Source: Sphingomonadales bacterium BRH_c42 (GTDB lineage Bacteria > Pseudomonadota > Alphaproteobacteria > Sphingomonadales > Sphingomonadaceae). From it: a stretch of 45,247 nt of DNA. The position numbers and the translations under genes were made by a program. Location: assembly GCA_001516125.1 (NCBI GenBank), contig LOEX01000053.1, positions 1-45,247 of the forward strand, in the 5' to 3' direction. The notes beneath the pieces were generated by a model. It saw only the letters and a list, made by a program, of their open reading frames with translations. It was not told the DNA's origin and searched no databases. Positions 9,103 to 18,345 of the stretch are shown piece after piece. How positions within the stretch are numbered: position 1 is the first letter of the stretch; each line of letters starts with the position of its first letter.

Positions 9103-10161
9103 TTGAAAAGCAGGCGGCCAACCATCGATGATGTCGCGGCGCGCGCCGGAGTTGCGCGGGCAACGGTTTCGCGCGTGCTGAATAACGGCCCCAACGTGCG
9201 CCAGGAGGTGCGCGACAAGGTGCAGCTCGCGGTCGTCGAGTTAGGGTACAAGGTCAATGTCCAGGCACGCCATCTCGCCAGCGGCAGCAGTCGCCAGATC
9301 GCATTGATCCATGCCACCGATACCGAAGCCGAACCCAACAGCTACTATCACTCGGGCCTTGAGCTGGGGGCGATGCGCGGCTGCGCCGAGCGCGGTTATT
9401 CGCTGGCGACCTATACCGCCAATCCCGAAGCGGCGGGTGAGCGGGAGCGGATCCTCGATATGGCACGCAGCGGAAATCTCGATGGCCTGATCCTGACCCC
9501 GCCTTTCGCCGATGATCTGAAGCTGATCAAATCGATCCTGCAATCGGAGTGCCCGCTTGTCTGTATTTCCGCAGGGCCCGACGCGCAGCGGCTGGTTCCC
9601 TGGGTGGGGATCGACGATGCTGCGGCGGGCGAAGCGATCGGTTCGTTCCTTGTCCGTCTGGGGCATCGCCGTTTCGCCTATGTTGACGGACCGGCCGATC
9701 ACGTTTCGGCGGGCTTGCGGCGCAAGGGTTTCCTTGCCGCGCTGGCGAAGGCGGGCATCGGCCCTGAGGCAGTGGCGATTTACCGCGGCAACTTCACCTT
9801 CCGTTCGGGCGTCGAAATCGGGCAGCAAATCCTGTGCGCGCCCGACCGGCCGAGCGCGCTCGTGTGCGCCAACGATGACATGGCGGCGGGTGCCCTGCTC
9901 GCAGCGCACAAACTGGCGCTGCGCATTCCGGCGGATATATCGATAACGGGTTTCGACGACACGCCGGTGTCCGAGATCGTGTGGCCACCGCTTACGACCG
10001 TTCACCAGCCTATCCGCCTTCTGGGTGCGCGTGCGGTTGAACGGCTGGTGGAGGTCATAGAGACGAACGGCAAGGGCGATGGGTCGAGCGGGAACTGCGT
10101 TCCGTTTCGCGTGGTCGACCGCATGAGCACCGCGCCCGTGGAAGAGCGCCTGACAGGCTGA
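9103..10161 (+). CDS. LacI family transcriptional regulator
   Basis: RRPTIDDVAARAGVARATVSRVLNNGPNVRQEVRDKVQLAVVELGYKVN HTH; 352 aa; TTG start at 9103 preceded by a purine-rich RBS. Confidence 0.93.
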   Translation: MKSRRPTIDDVAARAGVARATVSRVLNNGPNVRQEVRDKVQLAVVELGYKVNVQARHLASGSSRQIALIHATDTEAEPNSYYHSGLELGAMRGCAERGYSLATYTANPEAAGERERILDMARSGNLDGLILTPPFADDLKLIKSILQSECPLVCISAGPDAQRLVPWVGIDDAAAGEAIGSFLVRLGHRRFAYVDGPADHVSAGLRRKGFLAALAKAGIGPEAVAIYRGNFTFRSGVEIGQQILCAPDRPSALVCANDDMAAGALLAAHKLALRIPADISITGFDDTPVSEIVWPPLTTVHQPIRLLGARAVERLVEVIETNGKGDGSSGNCVPFRVVDRMSTAPVEERLTG

Positions 10162-10196
10162 GCACCGCGGGGCGTCCCGGTTTTTCCGATAAAAAT

Positions 10197-10208
10197 GAAA
10201 GCGCTTCC
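10197..10208. promoter_or_regulatory. LacI-type operator candidate 1 upstream of TonB receptor
   Basis: GAAAGCGCTTCC with palindromic AGCGCT core; followed by TTGACA at 10218-10223, a possible -35. Confidence 0.6.
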
Positions 10209-10253
10209 AATTCGTACTTGACATCATCCTGCTCATAGCCAATCACTCACATT

Positions 10254-10265
10254 GAGAGCGCTTCC
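10254..10265. promoter_or_regulatory. LacI-type operator candidate 2 upstream of TonB receptor
   Basis: GAGAGCGCTTCC, sharing AGCGCTTCC with site 1; 57 bp centre to centre. Confidence 0.6.
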
Positions 10266-10364
10266 ATATACGGAGGCTCTCGAGTCGCAGCGATGCGGCA
10301 GGAGGGGTTTTCTGGATTTGTGATCGACGGGGAGTAATCCCCGCGCCTGGAGAGGATTTTGAAC

Positions 10365-13247
10365 ATGAGGAATCAGAACATGCCGGTCGGTCGGGCGTGG
10401 CGCATGGGGCTCTCAGCCTCGGCGATCGCACTCGCGGTGGCGATGCCCGGCGCTGCGCTGGCGCAAGACGAAGCTGCGGGTGATGAGGAGCAAGCCGCTC
10501 CCGACCAGGCCGCAGAAGGCGAGATCCTGGTGACCGGCCTGCGTTACGGCCTTGCCACCTCGATAGACACCAAACGCGACGAGCTTTCGATCGTCGAAGT
10601 GGTTTCTGCCGAAGAAATCGGCAAACTGCCCGATGTATCGATCGCTGAAGCGCTCGCCCGCTTGCCGGGCTTGACTTCGCAGCGGGTCAACGGCCGGTCG
10701 CAGGTGATCTCGATCCGCGGGTTTGCGCCCGACTTCGGTACAACACTGCTCAACGGCCGCCAGCAGGCCAGTTCGGGCGACAACCGCGCAGTCGAGTTCG
10801 ACCAATATCCCTCCGAATTGCTTTCCAGCGTCGTCGTTTACAAGACGCCCGATGCCGCGATCGCGGGCATGGGCCTTTCGGGCACCGCCGATCTGCGCAC
10901 CGTGCGCCCGCTTTCCTATGGCAAGCAGGCGATCGCCATGAACCTGCGGGGCGAGCTGACTTCGGGTGGCAAGCTCAACGACGATGTGCGCAACAGGGGC
11001 GGTCGGGCCAGCTTCAGCTACATCGACCAGAACGAGGATGGTACGCTGGGCTGGGCGCTGGGCTATGCCTATCTCGACTCGCCTTCGAAGAACCAGCACT
11101 TCAAGGGCTACAATTACGAATCATTCGGCTGCTGCGATTTTACCAAGGGCCGCATTTCGCCCGATAGTGCCGATACTGCGACCTTCCTCTCAGGGCAGGA
11201 AATCTTCGCCTACTCGCGGCTCAACAAGCGGCACGGTGTGATGGGCATCCTCGAGTGGGAACCCAGCGATGCCGTCCATCTGACAACCGATCTCTATTAT
11301 TCGAACTTCAAGCAGCGCGAAGTGATGCGCGGCGTGCAGTGGTTCTCGAACGTCTGGGCCGACAACCAGAATTTCTCCAATGTGACGACAGCCGATTTCG
11401 GCGGAACCCTGGTCGGCGTGAGCGGAACCAATACCGGTGTCGCGCCGATCGTTCGCAATGACCTCAACACCCGCGAGGACGATCTTTTCTCCGCCGGTCT
11501 CAACGGCGAGTTCGAAATGACCGATCGCCTGCGGCTGTTTGGCGACTTGTCCTATTCGCGCAACCAGCGTGACGAGAGCATTACCGAAACCTATGCTGGC
11601 TATGGCTGCTGCGCCACCAGCGCCACGCAGAACGCCAACCGGGTGTTCGACACGATCGACTGGGATATCACCGGCGCACTGGACGGGGGATACCCGACTT
11701 ACTCGTCGGGCCTCAACTATGCCGACGCCTCGCAGGTTTCGCTGGGTGATCGCGCCCCATGGGGCGGCTGGGGACATGACGGCCAGACCAAGGAGCCGCA
11801 CGTGACCGAGGAGGTCTATGCACTCGACCTCGGCTTCCAGTACGATGTCGACGGCTTCTTCGATCACTTCGATGTGGGCATGAACTTCACCCACCGCGAG
11901 AAGCGCAAGCGGGTGGACGAATTCGATCTCAATCTCAAGAACGGGCGCCTTCAGTCGCTGGTCGGCAGCGAATTCCTTGCCGATCCCACCAATCTGGGTT
12001 TTGCCGGTTTCGGCGACGTTCTGGCGGTCAATCTGGAGAAGGCCCTCCCGGTGTTCTACGACCGGATCACCTTCATCAACAACGACACCTTCGACAAGGC
12101 GTGGATGATCGAGGAGGAAGTGCTCACGCTCTACGCCAAGGGCACGATCGACGCGGGCGACCTGCGCGGCAATATCGGCGTCCAGGTGGTCAACCAGCGT
12201 CAGGAATCGACCGGCAGCTCGATCAACCGCACGCAAACCCCGACCGAGGTGACCGAAATCTCCCGCCGGGCAAGCTATACCGACATCCTGCCGAGCATGA
12301 ACCTGATCTACGATCTGGGCGGCGGGCACAACCTGCGCCTGGCAGCCGCACGGCAGATGGCGCGTCCGCGCATGGACGAGATGCGGGCGAACTTCCTGCC
12401 CAGCTTCTCCAACCCCTGCGGTGGCAGCCCGCCCTGCGTGCCCGGGCAGGAGATCAACCCCTGGTCCGCGACCGGCGGTAACCCGCTGCTCGAACCATGG
12501 CGGGCATGGGCGTTCGACGTTTCGTATGAATGGTATCTGGGCAAGGCGAGCTACATCAGCATTGCCGGTTTCTACAAGGATCTGAGCAACTACATCTACA
12601 CCCAGCGTCAGCCGTTCGATTTCACCGGATTGCCGCTGCCGCCGACCGCTGCAAACATTCCGGACGGGGTCATCATCAGCCCGATCGGCCAGATCAACCA
12701 GCCGGCCAACGGTCAGGGTGGCTCGATCAAGGGGATCGAACTGACTGCCGCGCTCGAACTGGGTCGGATCATCGAACCGCTTGACGGTTTCGGCGTGATC
12801 GGAACCTATTCCTACACCGATTCCAATCTGCGGCCGACCGCGAGCGAGAACCCCGAAGTGATTCAGGCAACGCGCATCGCCGGGCTTTCGGGCGATGTTT
12901 ACAACGTGACCGGATATTTCGAGAAATGGGGCTTCCAGGCCAGGATGAGCTATCGCTGGCGTTCGGCGTTCAAGGGCGAGGTGACGCAGCTGTTCGCTGT
13001 TCGCGGCGCAACCGAGATACTCGCGGAAGAAGACGTCTCGGCGCAGATCGGCTACACTTTCCAGCCTGGATCGACGTTGGAGGGGCTGGGCCTGCTGTTC
13101 CAGGTCAACAACCTCACCAATTCGCCCTTCCGCACCCGCCTGGGCGTGGATGCGGGCGGTGCGCGCACTTCGGACGGGTCGTTCCTGCCCGAGGTGGTGG
13201 AGAAGTACGGGCGTCAGTTCCTGTTCGGCTTCAGCTACAAGTATTAA
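10365..13247 (+). CDS. TonB-dependent receptor (Xanthomonas/Caulobacter carbohydrate type)
   Basis: Signal peptide; plug 'VVSAEEIGKLPDVSIAEALARLPGLTSQRVNGRSQVISIRGFAPDFGTTLLNGRQ'; C-terminal FLFGFSYKY beta signal. The listed ORF starts at TTG 10359; ATG 10365 is preferred with GGAGAGG upstream. Confidence 0.95.
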   Translation: MRNQNMPVGRAWRMGLSASAIALAVAMPGAALAQDEAAGDEEQAAPDQAAEGEILVTGLRYGLATSIDTKRDELSIVEVVSAEEIGKLPDVSIAEALARLPGLTSQRVNGRSQVISIRGFAPDFGTTLLNGRQQASSGDNRAVEFDQYPSELLSSVVVYKTPDAAIAGMGLSGTADLRTVRPLSYGKQAIAMNLRGELTSGGKLNDDVRNRGGRASFSYIDQNEDGTLGWALGYAYLDSPSKNQHFKGYNYESFGCCDFTKGRISPDSADTATFLSGQEIFAYSRLNKRHGVMGILEWEPSDAVHLTTDLYYSNFKQREVMRGVQWFSNVWADNQNFSNVTTADFGGTLVGVSGTNTGVAPIVRNDLNTREDDLFSAGLNGEFEMTDRLRLFGDLSYSRNQRDESITETYAGYGCCATSATQNANRVFDTIDWDITGALDGGYPTYSSGLNYADASQVSLGDRAPWGGWGHDGQTKEPHVTEEVYALDLGFQYDVDGFFDHFDVGMNFTHREKRKRVDEFDLNLKNGRLQSLVGSEFLADPTNLGFAGFGDVLAVNLEKALPVFYDRITFINNDTFDKAWMIEEEVLTLYAKGTIDAGDLRGNIGVQVVNQRQESTGSSINRTQTPTEVTEISRRASYTDILPSMNLIYDLGGGHNLRLAAARQMARPRMDEMRANFLPSFSNPCGGSPPCVPGQEINPWSATGGNPLLEPWRAWAFDVSYEWYLGKASYISIAGFYKDLSNYIYTQRQPFDFTGLPLPPTAANIPDGVIISPIGQINQPANGQGGSIKGIELTAALELGRIIEPLDGFGVIGTYSYTDSNLRPTASENPEVIQATRIAGLSGDVYNVTGYFEKWGFQARMSYRWRSAFKGEVTQLFAVRGATEILAEEDVSAQIGYTFQPGSTLEGLGLLFQVNNLTNSPFRTRLGVDAGGARTSDGSFLPEVVEKYGRQFLFGFSYKY

Positions 13248-13254
13248 TCGGACA

Positions 13255-13282
13255 CGGGTCGGCGGTCACGGCTGCCGACCCG
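13255..13282 (+). terminator. Hairpin in TBDR-GH3 gap (attenuator, partial terminator or mRNA stabiliser)
   Basis: CGGGTCGGC-10 nt-GCCGACCCG, perfect 9-bp stem, 7 nt after the TBDR stop. Only a weak U-tract follows (GAATTTCTTG). Confidence 0.4.
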
Positions 13283-13410
13283 GAATTTCTTGTGGCGAAG
13301 AAACGAGTTATCGCTCCGGCGCAGGCCCTTCGGGTTGTCGCGTGGCGCCGGGTTCTTGCGACCGGCAAGGCCTGGCGCAGGTGCAGGTTCGACATCGAGG
13401 TGGCGAAAAC

Positions 13411-15375
13411 GTGCTGAAAATCAATATTTTCCGTCTGTTCCCAAGGGCCGTGGCCGCCGCGTCCCTGCTGGCCTTTGTCGCTGCGTGCGCGCAGAGCCAG
13501 ACCGCAACGGACGAATGGCCGACGGTGACGAGTCCGGTCGTGCAGGATCCGGCGATGGAGGCGCGCATCGCGCAGATCGTGGCGGGGATGACCCTGCGCC
13601 AGAAGATCGGGCAGATGACACAGGCCGATATCCGCTCGATCACGCCCGACGAGGTGCGCGAGCACTACATCGGCTCAATCCTCAATGGCGGCGGGGCATG
13701 GCCACAGGGCAACAAGCATGCGACGGTCAAGGACTGGGCCGACCTGGCCGGTGCCTATTATCGGGCGTCGATGACCACCGACATGGCGGTGCAGATTCCG
13801 GTGATCTGGGGCACCGACGCGGTCCACGGCCACAACAACGTATTCGGCGCGACGCTGTTTCCGCACAATATCGGCCTTGGTGCCGCACACGATCCCGAAC
13901 TGGTGGGGCGCATCGCCGCCGAAACCGCCCGGCAGGTGCGCGCAACCGGCATCACCTGGAGCTTTGCGCCGACCGTGGCGGTTGTGCAGAGCCCGCGATG
14001 GGGCCGCACCTACGAAAGCTATTCTTCCGACCCGGCACTGGTACGCGATTATGCCCACGCCTTCGTGCGCGGTTTGCAGGGCGATATTGCCGGGCCCGAT
14101 GCGGTCATGGCATCGGTCAAGCATTTCATCGGCGATGGCGGAACGCATGGCGGGATCGATCAGGGCGAGACCCGCGCACCGCTTGCCGATCTCATCGCAA
14201 CCCATGCCCCCGGATATTACGGCGCACTCGAAGCCGGGGTTCAGACGGTGATGGTGTCCTACAGCAGTTGGACCGACAGCAAGGCCGGGGCGAGCCATGG
14301 CAAGATGCACGGCAACCGCGCGTTGATCACCGATGTGCTCAAGGGCAGGCTCGGCTTCGACGGATTGGTAGTGTCCGACTGGAATGCGATCGAGCAGGTC
14401 GATGGCTGCACCAAGGCGCATTGTCCGCAGGCGGTGAACGCAGGGATCGACCTGTTCATGGTGCCCGATGACTGGAAGGCGTTCATCGACAATACCGTGG
14501 CCGATGTCGAAGACGGCGCGGTTCCGATGAGCCGGATCGACGATGCCGTAACGCGGATCATCAGGGTCAAGATGCGTTCCGGGCTGTTCGAGCAATCGCC
14601 CGTTCCCGCGGCCGATCGTTCAGGGGCGATCGCGTCGGACGATGGCGAGGCGCTGGCGCGCGAGGCGGTGGCAAAATCGCTGGTGCTGCTCAAGAATCGG
14701 CGTCCCGGCCTGTTCCCGCTACCGCGCGATGCCCGCATCCTGCTGGTCGGACGCGGGGCGGACAGTGTGGTTGCGCAGCTCGGCGGCTGGTCGCTCACCT
14801 GGCAGGGCGACGGCACCGACGACGCCGACTTCCCGCAGGCCGACGACATGCTCTCCGCCTTGCGCAAGGCAGTGTCAGACGGCGGCAGGGTTGATTTCAG
14901 CGTCGATGCCGCAGGCGTGGATCCGCGCGATTACGATGTGGTGATCGCGGTGCTCAGCGAGACACCCTATGCCGAGATGAAGGGTGATATCCGCCTGCCC
15001 GGAACGCTGCGTCATTCGGACCGCTATCCTCAGGACCTGGCCGTGCTCAAGGCGGTGTCGGGCAAGGGCGTGCCGGTCGTGTCGATCCTCTATTCGGGCA
15101 GGCCGGTCTATGCCAACGACCTGATCAACCGGTCAGACGCCTTTATCGCCGCCTGGCTGCCAGGGACCGAAGCCACCGGCATTGCCGATGTGCTGTTCGG
15201 GGACCGCGACTTTACCGGCCGTCTTCCGTTTGACTGGCCGGGCGCGGCCTGCCCCGAAAGCTCGGCTCGGCCCGTGTTGTTCGCTCGCGGCCATGGCCTG
15301 CGCGCTGCCGAGACGGCAAAGTTGCGTGAGTTGCCGCTGGACAAGGTTGCAAGCTGCCCGATGCTGGACGAATAA
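13411..15375 (+). CDS. GH3 beta-glucosidase / exo-beta-glucanase, predicted lipoprotein
   Basis: 'MTLRQKIGQMTQADIRSITPDEVREHYIGSILNGGG', 'VIWGTDAVHGHNNVFGATLFPHNIGLGA', 'GLVVSDWNAIEQV' (GH3 nucleophile Asp). GTG start at 13411; leader ends in VAAC (lipobox). The listed ORF extends upstream to 13150. Confidence 0.93.
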   Translation: MLKINIFRLFPRAVAAASLLAFVAACAQSQTATDEWPTVTSPVVQDPAMEARIAQIVAGMTLRQKIGQMTQADIRSITPDEVREHYIGSILNGGGAWPQGNKHATVKDWADLAGAYYRASMTTDMAVQIPVIWGTDAVHGHNNVFGATLFPHNIGLGAAHDPELVGRIAAETARQVRATGITWSFAPTVAVVQSPRWGRTYESYSSDPALVRDYAHAFVRGLQGDIAGPDAVMASVKHFIGDGGTHGGIDQGETRAPLADLIATHAPGYYGALEAGVQTVMVSYSSWTDSKAGASHGKMHGNRALITDVLKGRLGFDGLVVSDWNAIEQVDGCTKAHCPQAVNAGIDLFMVPDDWKAFIDNTVADVEDGAVPMSRIDDAVTRIIRVKMRSGLFEQSPVPAADRSGAIASDDGEALAREAVAKSLVLLKNRRPGLFPLPRDARILLVGRGADSVVAQLGGWSLTWQGDGTDDADFPQADDMLSALRKAVSDGGRVDFSVDAAGVDPRDYDVVIAVLSETPYAEMKGDIRLPGTLRHSDRYPQDLAVLKAVSGKGVPVVSILYSGRPVYANDLINRSDAFIAAWLPGTEATGIADVLFGDRDFTGRLPFDWPGAACPESSARPVLFARGHGLRAAETAKLRELPLDKVASCPMLDE

Positions 15376-15406
15376 AGGCATCTGGCCGCGAAGGAGTGCA
15401 GGCGCG

Positions 15407-16918
15407 ATGAGTGAGCGGATCAAGTCCATCCTGGTGGTGGGCGGCGGGTCTTCGGGCTGGATGGCCGCGGCCCTGTTCGCGCACCTGTTTCAGGGGCTGT
15501 ACCGCATCCGACTGGTCGAATCGGAGGATATCGGCACGATTGGCGTGGGTGAGGCGACCATCCCAGCGATCAAGAAATACAACGAACTGCTCGAGCTTGA
15601 CGAAGCGCAATTCATGCGCCTGACGCAGGGCACCTTCAAGCTGGGCATCCAGTTCAACGACTGGGACCGGATCGGGTCGAGCTATATCCACGGCTTCGGG
15701 GTGATCGGGCAGGACATGGGTTGGCTGCGCTGCCACCAGTATTGGCTCAAGATGCACCTGCAAGGCGAAACATCCGACTTCGCCAATCTCTCGATCAACA
15801 CTGCCGCCGCGCTGCAAAACCGGTTCATGCCCGCGCGCCCCGACATGGGCGATTCGCCGATCGCGCACATTGCCCACGCCTATCAGTTCGATGCGGCGCT
15901 CTATGCAAGGTTCCTGCGCGGATATGCCGAGGACCGCGGCGTTACGCGCACCGAAGGCAGGATCGTCGATGTTTCGCTAAAGGCAGAAGACGGCTTCATC
16001 GAGGCGGTCACGCTCGAGAGCGGTGAGCGGATCGAGGCGGACCTGTTCATCGATTGCTCGGGCTTTCGCGGGCTCCTGATCGAGCAGGCGATGCAGACGG
16101 GTTTTGAGGACTGGAGCCATTGGCTGCCATGCGACCGGGCGCTGGCGGTCCCTTGCACCCGGTCCGAAAATTTCACCCCCTACACCAAGTCGACCGCGCA
16201 TGGCGCAGGCTGGCAATGGCGCATTCCGCTCCAGCACCGCACCGGCAACGGCCATGTCTATTCCAGCAAGTTCATGGACGAGGCCGAGGCGGAACGCATC
16301 CTCATCGCCAACCTCGATGGCGAGCAATTGGCCGAGCCTAACCGCATCCGCTTCACCGCGGGCAAGCGCCGCAAGGTGTGGAACCGCAACTGCGTGGCGG
16401 TGGGGCTGGCATCGGGATTTCTCGAACCGCTCGAATCGACCAGCCTTTATCTCATCCAGTCCGCGCTCATCCGTCTGATCCGGCTGTTTCCCGACGGCAG
16501 GCTGGACCAGGCCAACATCGACGAGTTCAACCGGCAGACCGACTTCGAATACGAGCGCATCCGCGACTTCATCATCCTTCACTACAAGGCCACCGAACGC
16601 GACGATTCGGAGTTCTGGCGTTATTGCCGTGACATGGACGTGCCCGCCACGCTCGAGCGCAAGATCGACCTGTTTCGCGCCAATGGCCGTATCTTCCGCG
16701 AGGACGAGGAACTGTTCAGCGAGGAAAGCTGGATTCAGGTGATGCTGGGGCAGGGGATCATTCCCAAGGGCTACGATCCGCTGGTCGATGTGAAGAGCGA
16801 GCCGCAGATCGTCCAGTATCTGGGCAATATCGAAAACGTGATCGGCAAATGCGTTGCGGTCATGCCCAGCCATGCCGATTTCGTCGAGAAATACTGCAAG
16901 GCGGAGCAGCGGGCATGA
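15407..16918 (+). CDS. Tryptophan halogenase family flavoprotein
   Basis: ILVVGGGSSGWMAAALFA (GxGxxG), IGTIGVGEATIPAIKKYNE, TFKLGIQFNDW, GAGWQWRIPLQHR (WxWxIP). ATG at 15407; 503 aa. Confidence 0.93.
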   Translation: MSERIKSILVVGGGSSGWMAAALFAHLFQGLYRIRLVESEDIGTIGVGEATIPAIKKYNELLELDEAQFMRLTQGTFKLGIQFNDWDRIGSSYIHGFGVIGQDMGWLRCHQYWLKMHLQGETSDFANLSINTAAALQNRFMPARPDMGDSPIAHIAHAYQFDAALYARFLRGYAEDRGVTRTEGRIVDVSLKAEDGFIEAVTLESGERIEADLFIDCSGFRGLLIEQAMQTGFEDWSHWLPCDRALAVPCTRSENFTPYTKSTAHGAGWQWRIPLQHRTGNGHVYSSKFMDEAEAERILIANLDGEQLAEPNRIRFTAGKRRKVWNRNCVAVGLASGFLEPLESTSLYLIQSALIRLIRLFPDGRLDQANIDEFNRQTDFEYERIRDFIILHYKATERDDSEFWRYCRDMDVPATLERKIDLFRANGRIFREDEELFSEESWIQVMLGQGIIPKGYDPLVDVKSEPQIVQYLGNIENVIGKCVAVMPSHADFVEKYCKAEQRA

Positions 16919-18345
16919 TCCACCGGCTGGCCCGCGCGGTTGGCATGGTGACCCTGTTCATGCTGGCCCCGGCGGCGTTTGCGGCTGGCGAAAAGTCCGG
17001 TCTCGATACGGTGCGCGGCTGGGTCACTTATGCTGACGGTTCGCGGCGAATGGCGAGCATGACGGACGCCGAGTTGCAAGTTGCCGATCCTGCGCACCCG
17101 CCCGACGTCGTTGTCGACGAGGCGCGCAGTTATCAGCCGTTCGCCGGTTTTGGCGCAGCGATCACCGATGCCAGCGCCTGGTTGATCCAGACCGGTATGG
17201 ACCCGAAGGCGCGCTCGGCCTTTCTTGAGGAAATGTTCGACCGTGAAAATGGCCTCGGCCTGTCGGTCACACGGGTTACCATCGGCGCTTCGGATTTCTC
17301 GCTGCGCCATTATACCTATGCCGACACGCCGGGCCGGGCGAAGGCGGACATCGAATCTGCCCGAATCCATCTGATCCCCACGCTCAAGGAGATGCGCGCG
17401 ATCAACCCGCAGCTTCGCATCATCGCCTCGCCGTGGAGCGCGCCTGCGTGGATGAAGGACAGCGGATCGCTCATCAAGGGGCGGCTGCGACCCGACCGCT
17501 ACCGCGATTTCGCGCATTACCTGGTCAGCTATGCCCGGGCGATGCGCAAGGCAGGCGTGCCGGTTGACATGCTCACGATCCAGAACGAGCCGCATTTTGA
17601 ACCTGCCGACTATCCCGGGATGCGGGTCGAACCGATGGAACGTGCGGCCTTCATCGCGGGTGAACTCGGGCCGCTGCTGCGCAAGCGGCTGCCAGGGGTG
17701 AAATTGCTCGATTGGGATCACAACTGGGATGAGCCCGAATCGCCGCTTGCAGTGCTCGCCGATCCTGCTGCCGTTGCCTATGTCGATGGTGTCGCCTGGC
17801 ACTGCTACGGCGGCGACGTTGCCGCGCAGTCGCTGGTCCATGATCTCCATCCCGACAAGGAGACCTGGTTCACCGAATGCTCGGGTGGTGGGTGGAGCGG
17901 CGATTGGGAGCGGGCCTTTGGCTGGACCGTCAGCCGCCTGGTGATCGGCGCACCGCGCAACTGGGCACGCGGGGTAGTGATGTGGAACCTGGTGCTCGAC
18001 AAGAGCTCCGGGCCGCATCTGGGTGGTTGTGGCAACTGCCGCGGGCTGGTCACTCTCGACACTGCGAGCGGCGAGCTGACCCGCGAGCCGGAATACTACG
18101 CCTTCGCCCATGCCAGCCGTTTCGTCAGGCCAGGCGCTGTCCGAATTTCGAGCGTTTCGGGGGAAGGCGAAGAGGGTGCGCTCGAGCACGTTGCATTCCG
18201 GCAGGCCGGATCGGGCGAGATCGTTCTGATCGTGCGCAACGCGGGTAAGATGCAGCGCCGTCTGCAGATCGTGCAAGGGAAAAGGGCTTTCGGCGCCGAG
18301 CTTCCCGCCGGTGCGGTCGCCACTCTGGCCTGGGACGGGCAATGA
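16915..18345 (+). CDS. GH30 family hydrolase (beta-glucosidase / beta-1,6-glucanase-like), secreted
   Basis: Signal peptide MIHRLARAVGMVTLFMLAPAAFA; FAGFGAAITDASAWLI, ASPWSAPAWMK, LTIQNEPHFEP (acid/base), WFTECSGG (nucleophile). ATGA overlap with upstream gene. Confidence 0.92.
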   Translation: MIHRLARAVGMVTLFMLAPAAFAAGEKSGLDTVRGWVTYADGSRRMASMTDAELQVADPAHPPDVVVDEARSYQPFAGFGAAITDASAWLIQTGMDPKARSAFLEEMFDRENGLGLSVTRVTIGASDFSLRHYTYADTPGRAKADIESARIHLIPTLKEMRAINPQLRIIASPWSAPAWMKDSGSLIKGRLRPDRYRDFAHYLVSYARAMRKAGVPVDMLTIQNEPHFEPADYPGMRVEPMERAAFIAGELGPLLRKRLPGVKLLDWDHNWDEPESPLAVLADPAAVAYVDGVAWHCYGGDVAAQSLVHDLHPDKETWFTECSGGGWSGDWERAFGWTVSRLVIGAPRNWARGVVMWNLVLDKSSGPHLGGCGNCRGLVTLDTASGELTREPEYYAFAHASRFVRPGAVRISSVSGEGEEGALEHVAFRQAGSGEIVLIVRNAGKMQRRLQIVQGKRAFGAELPAGAVATLAWDGQ

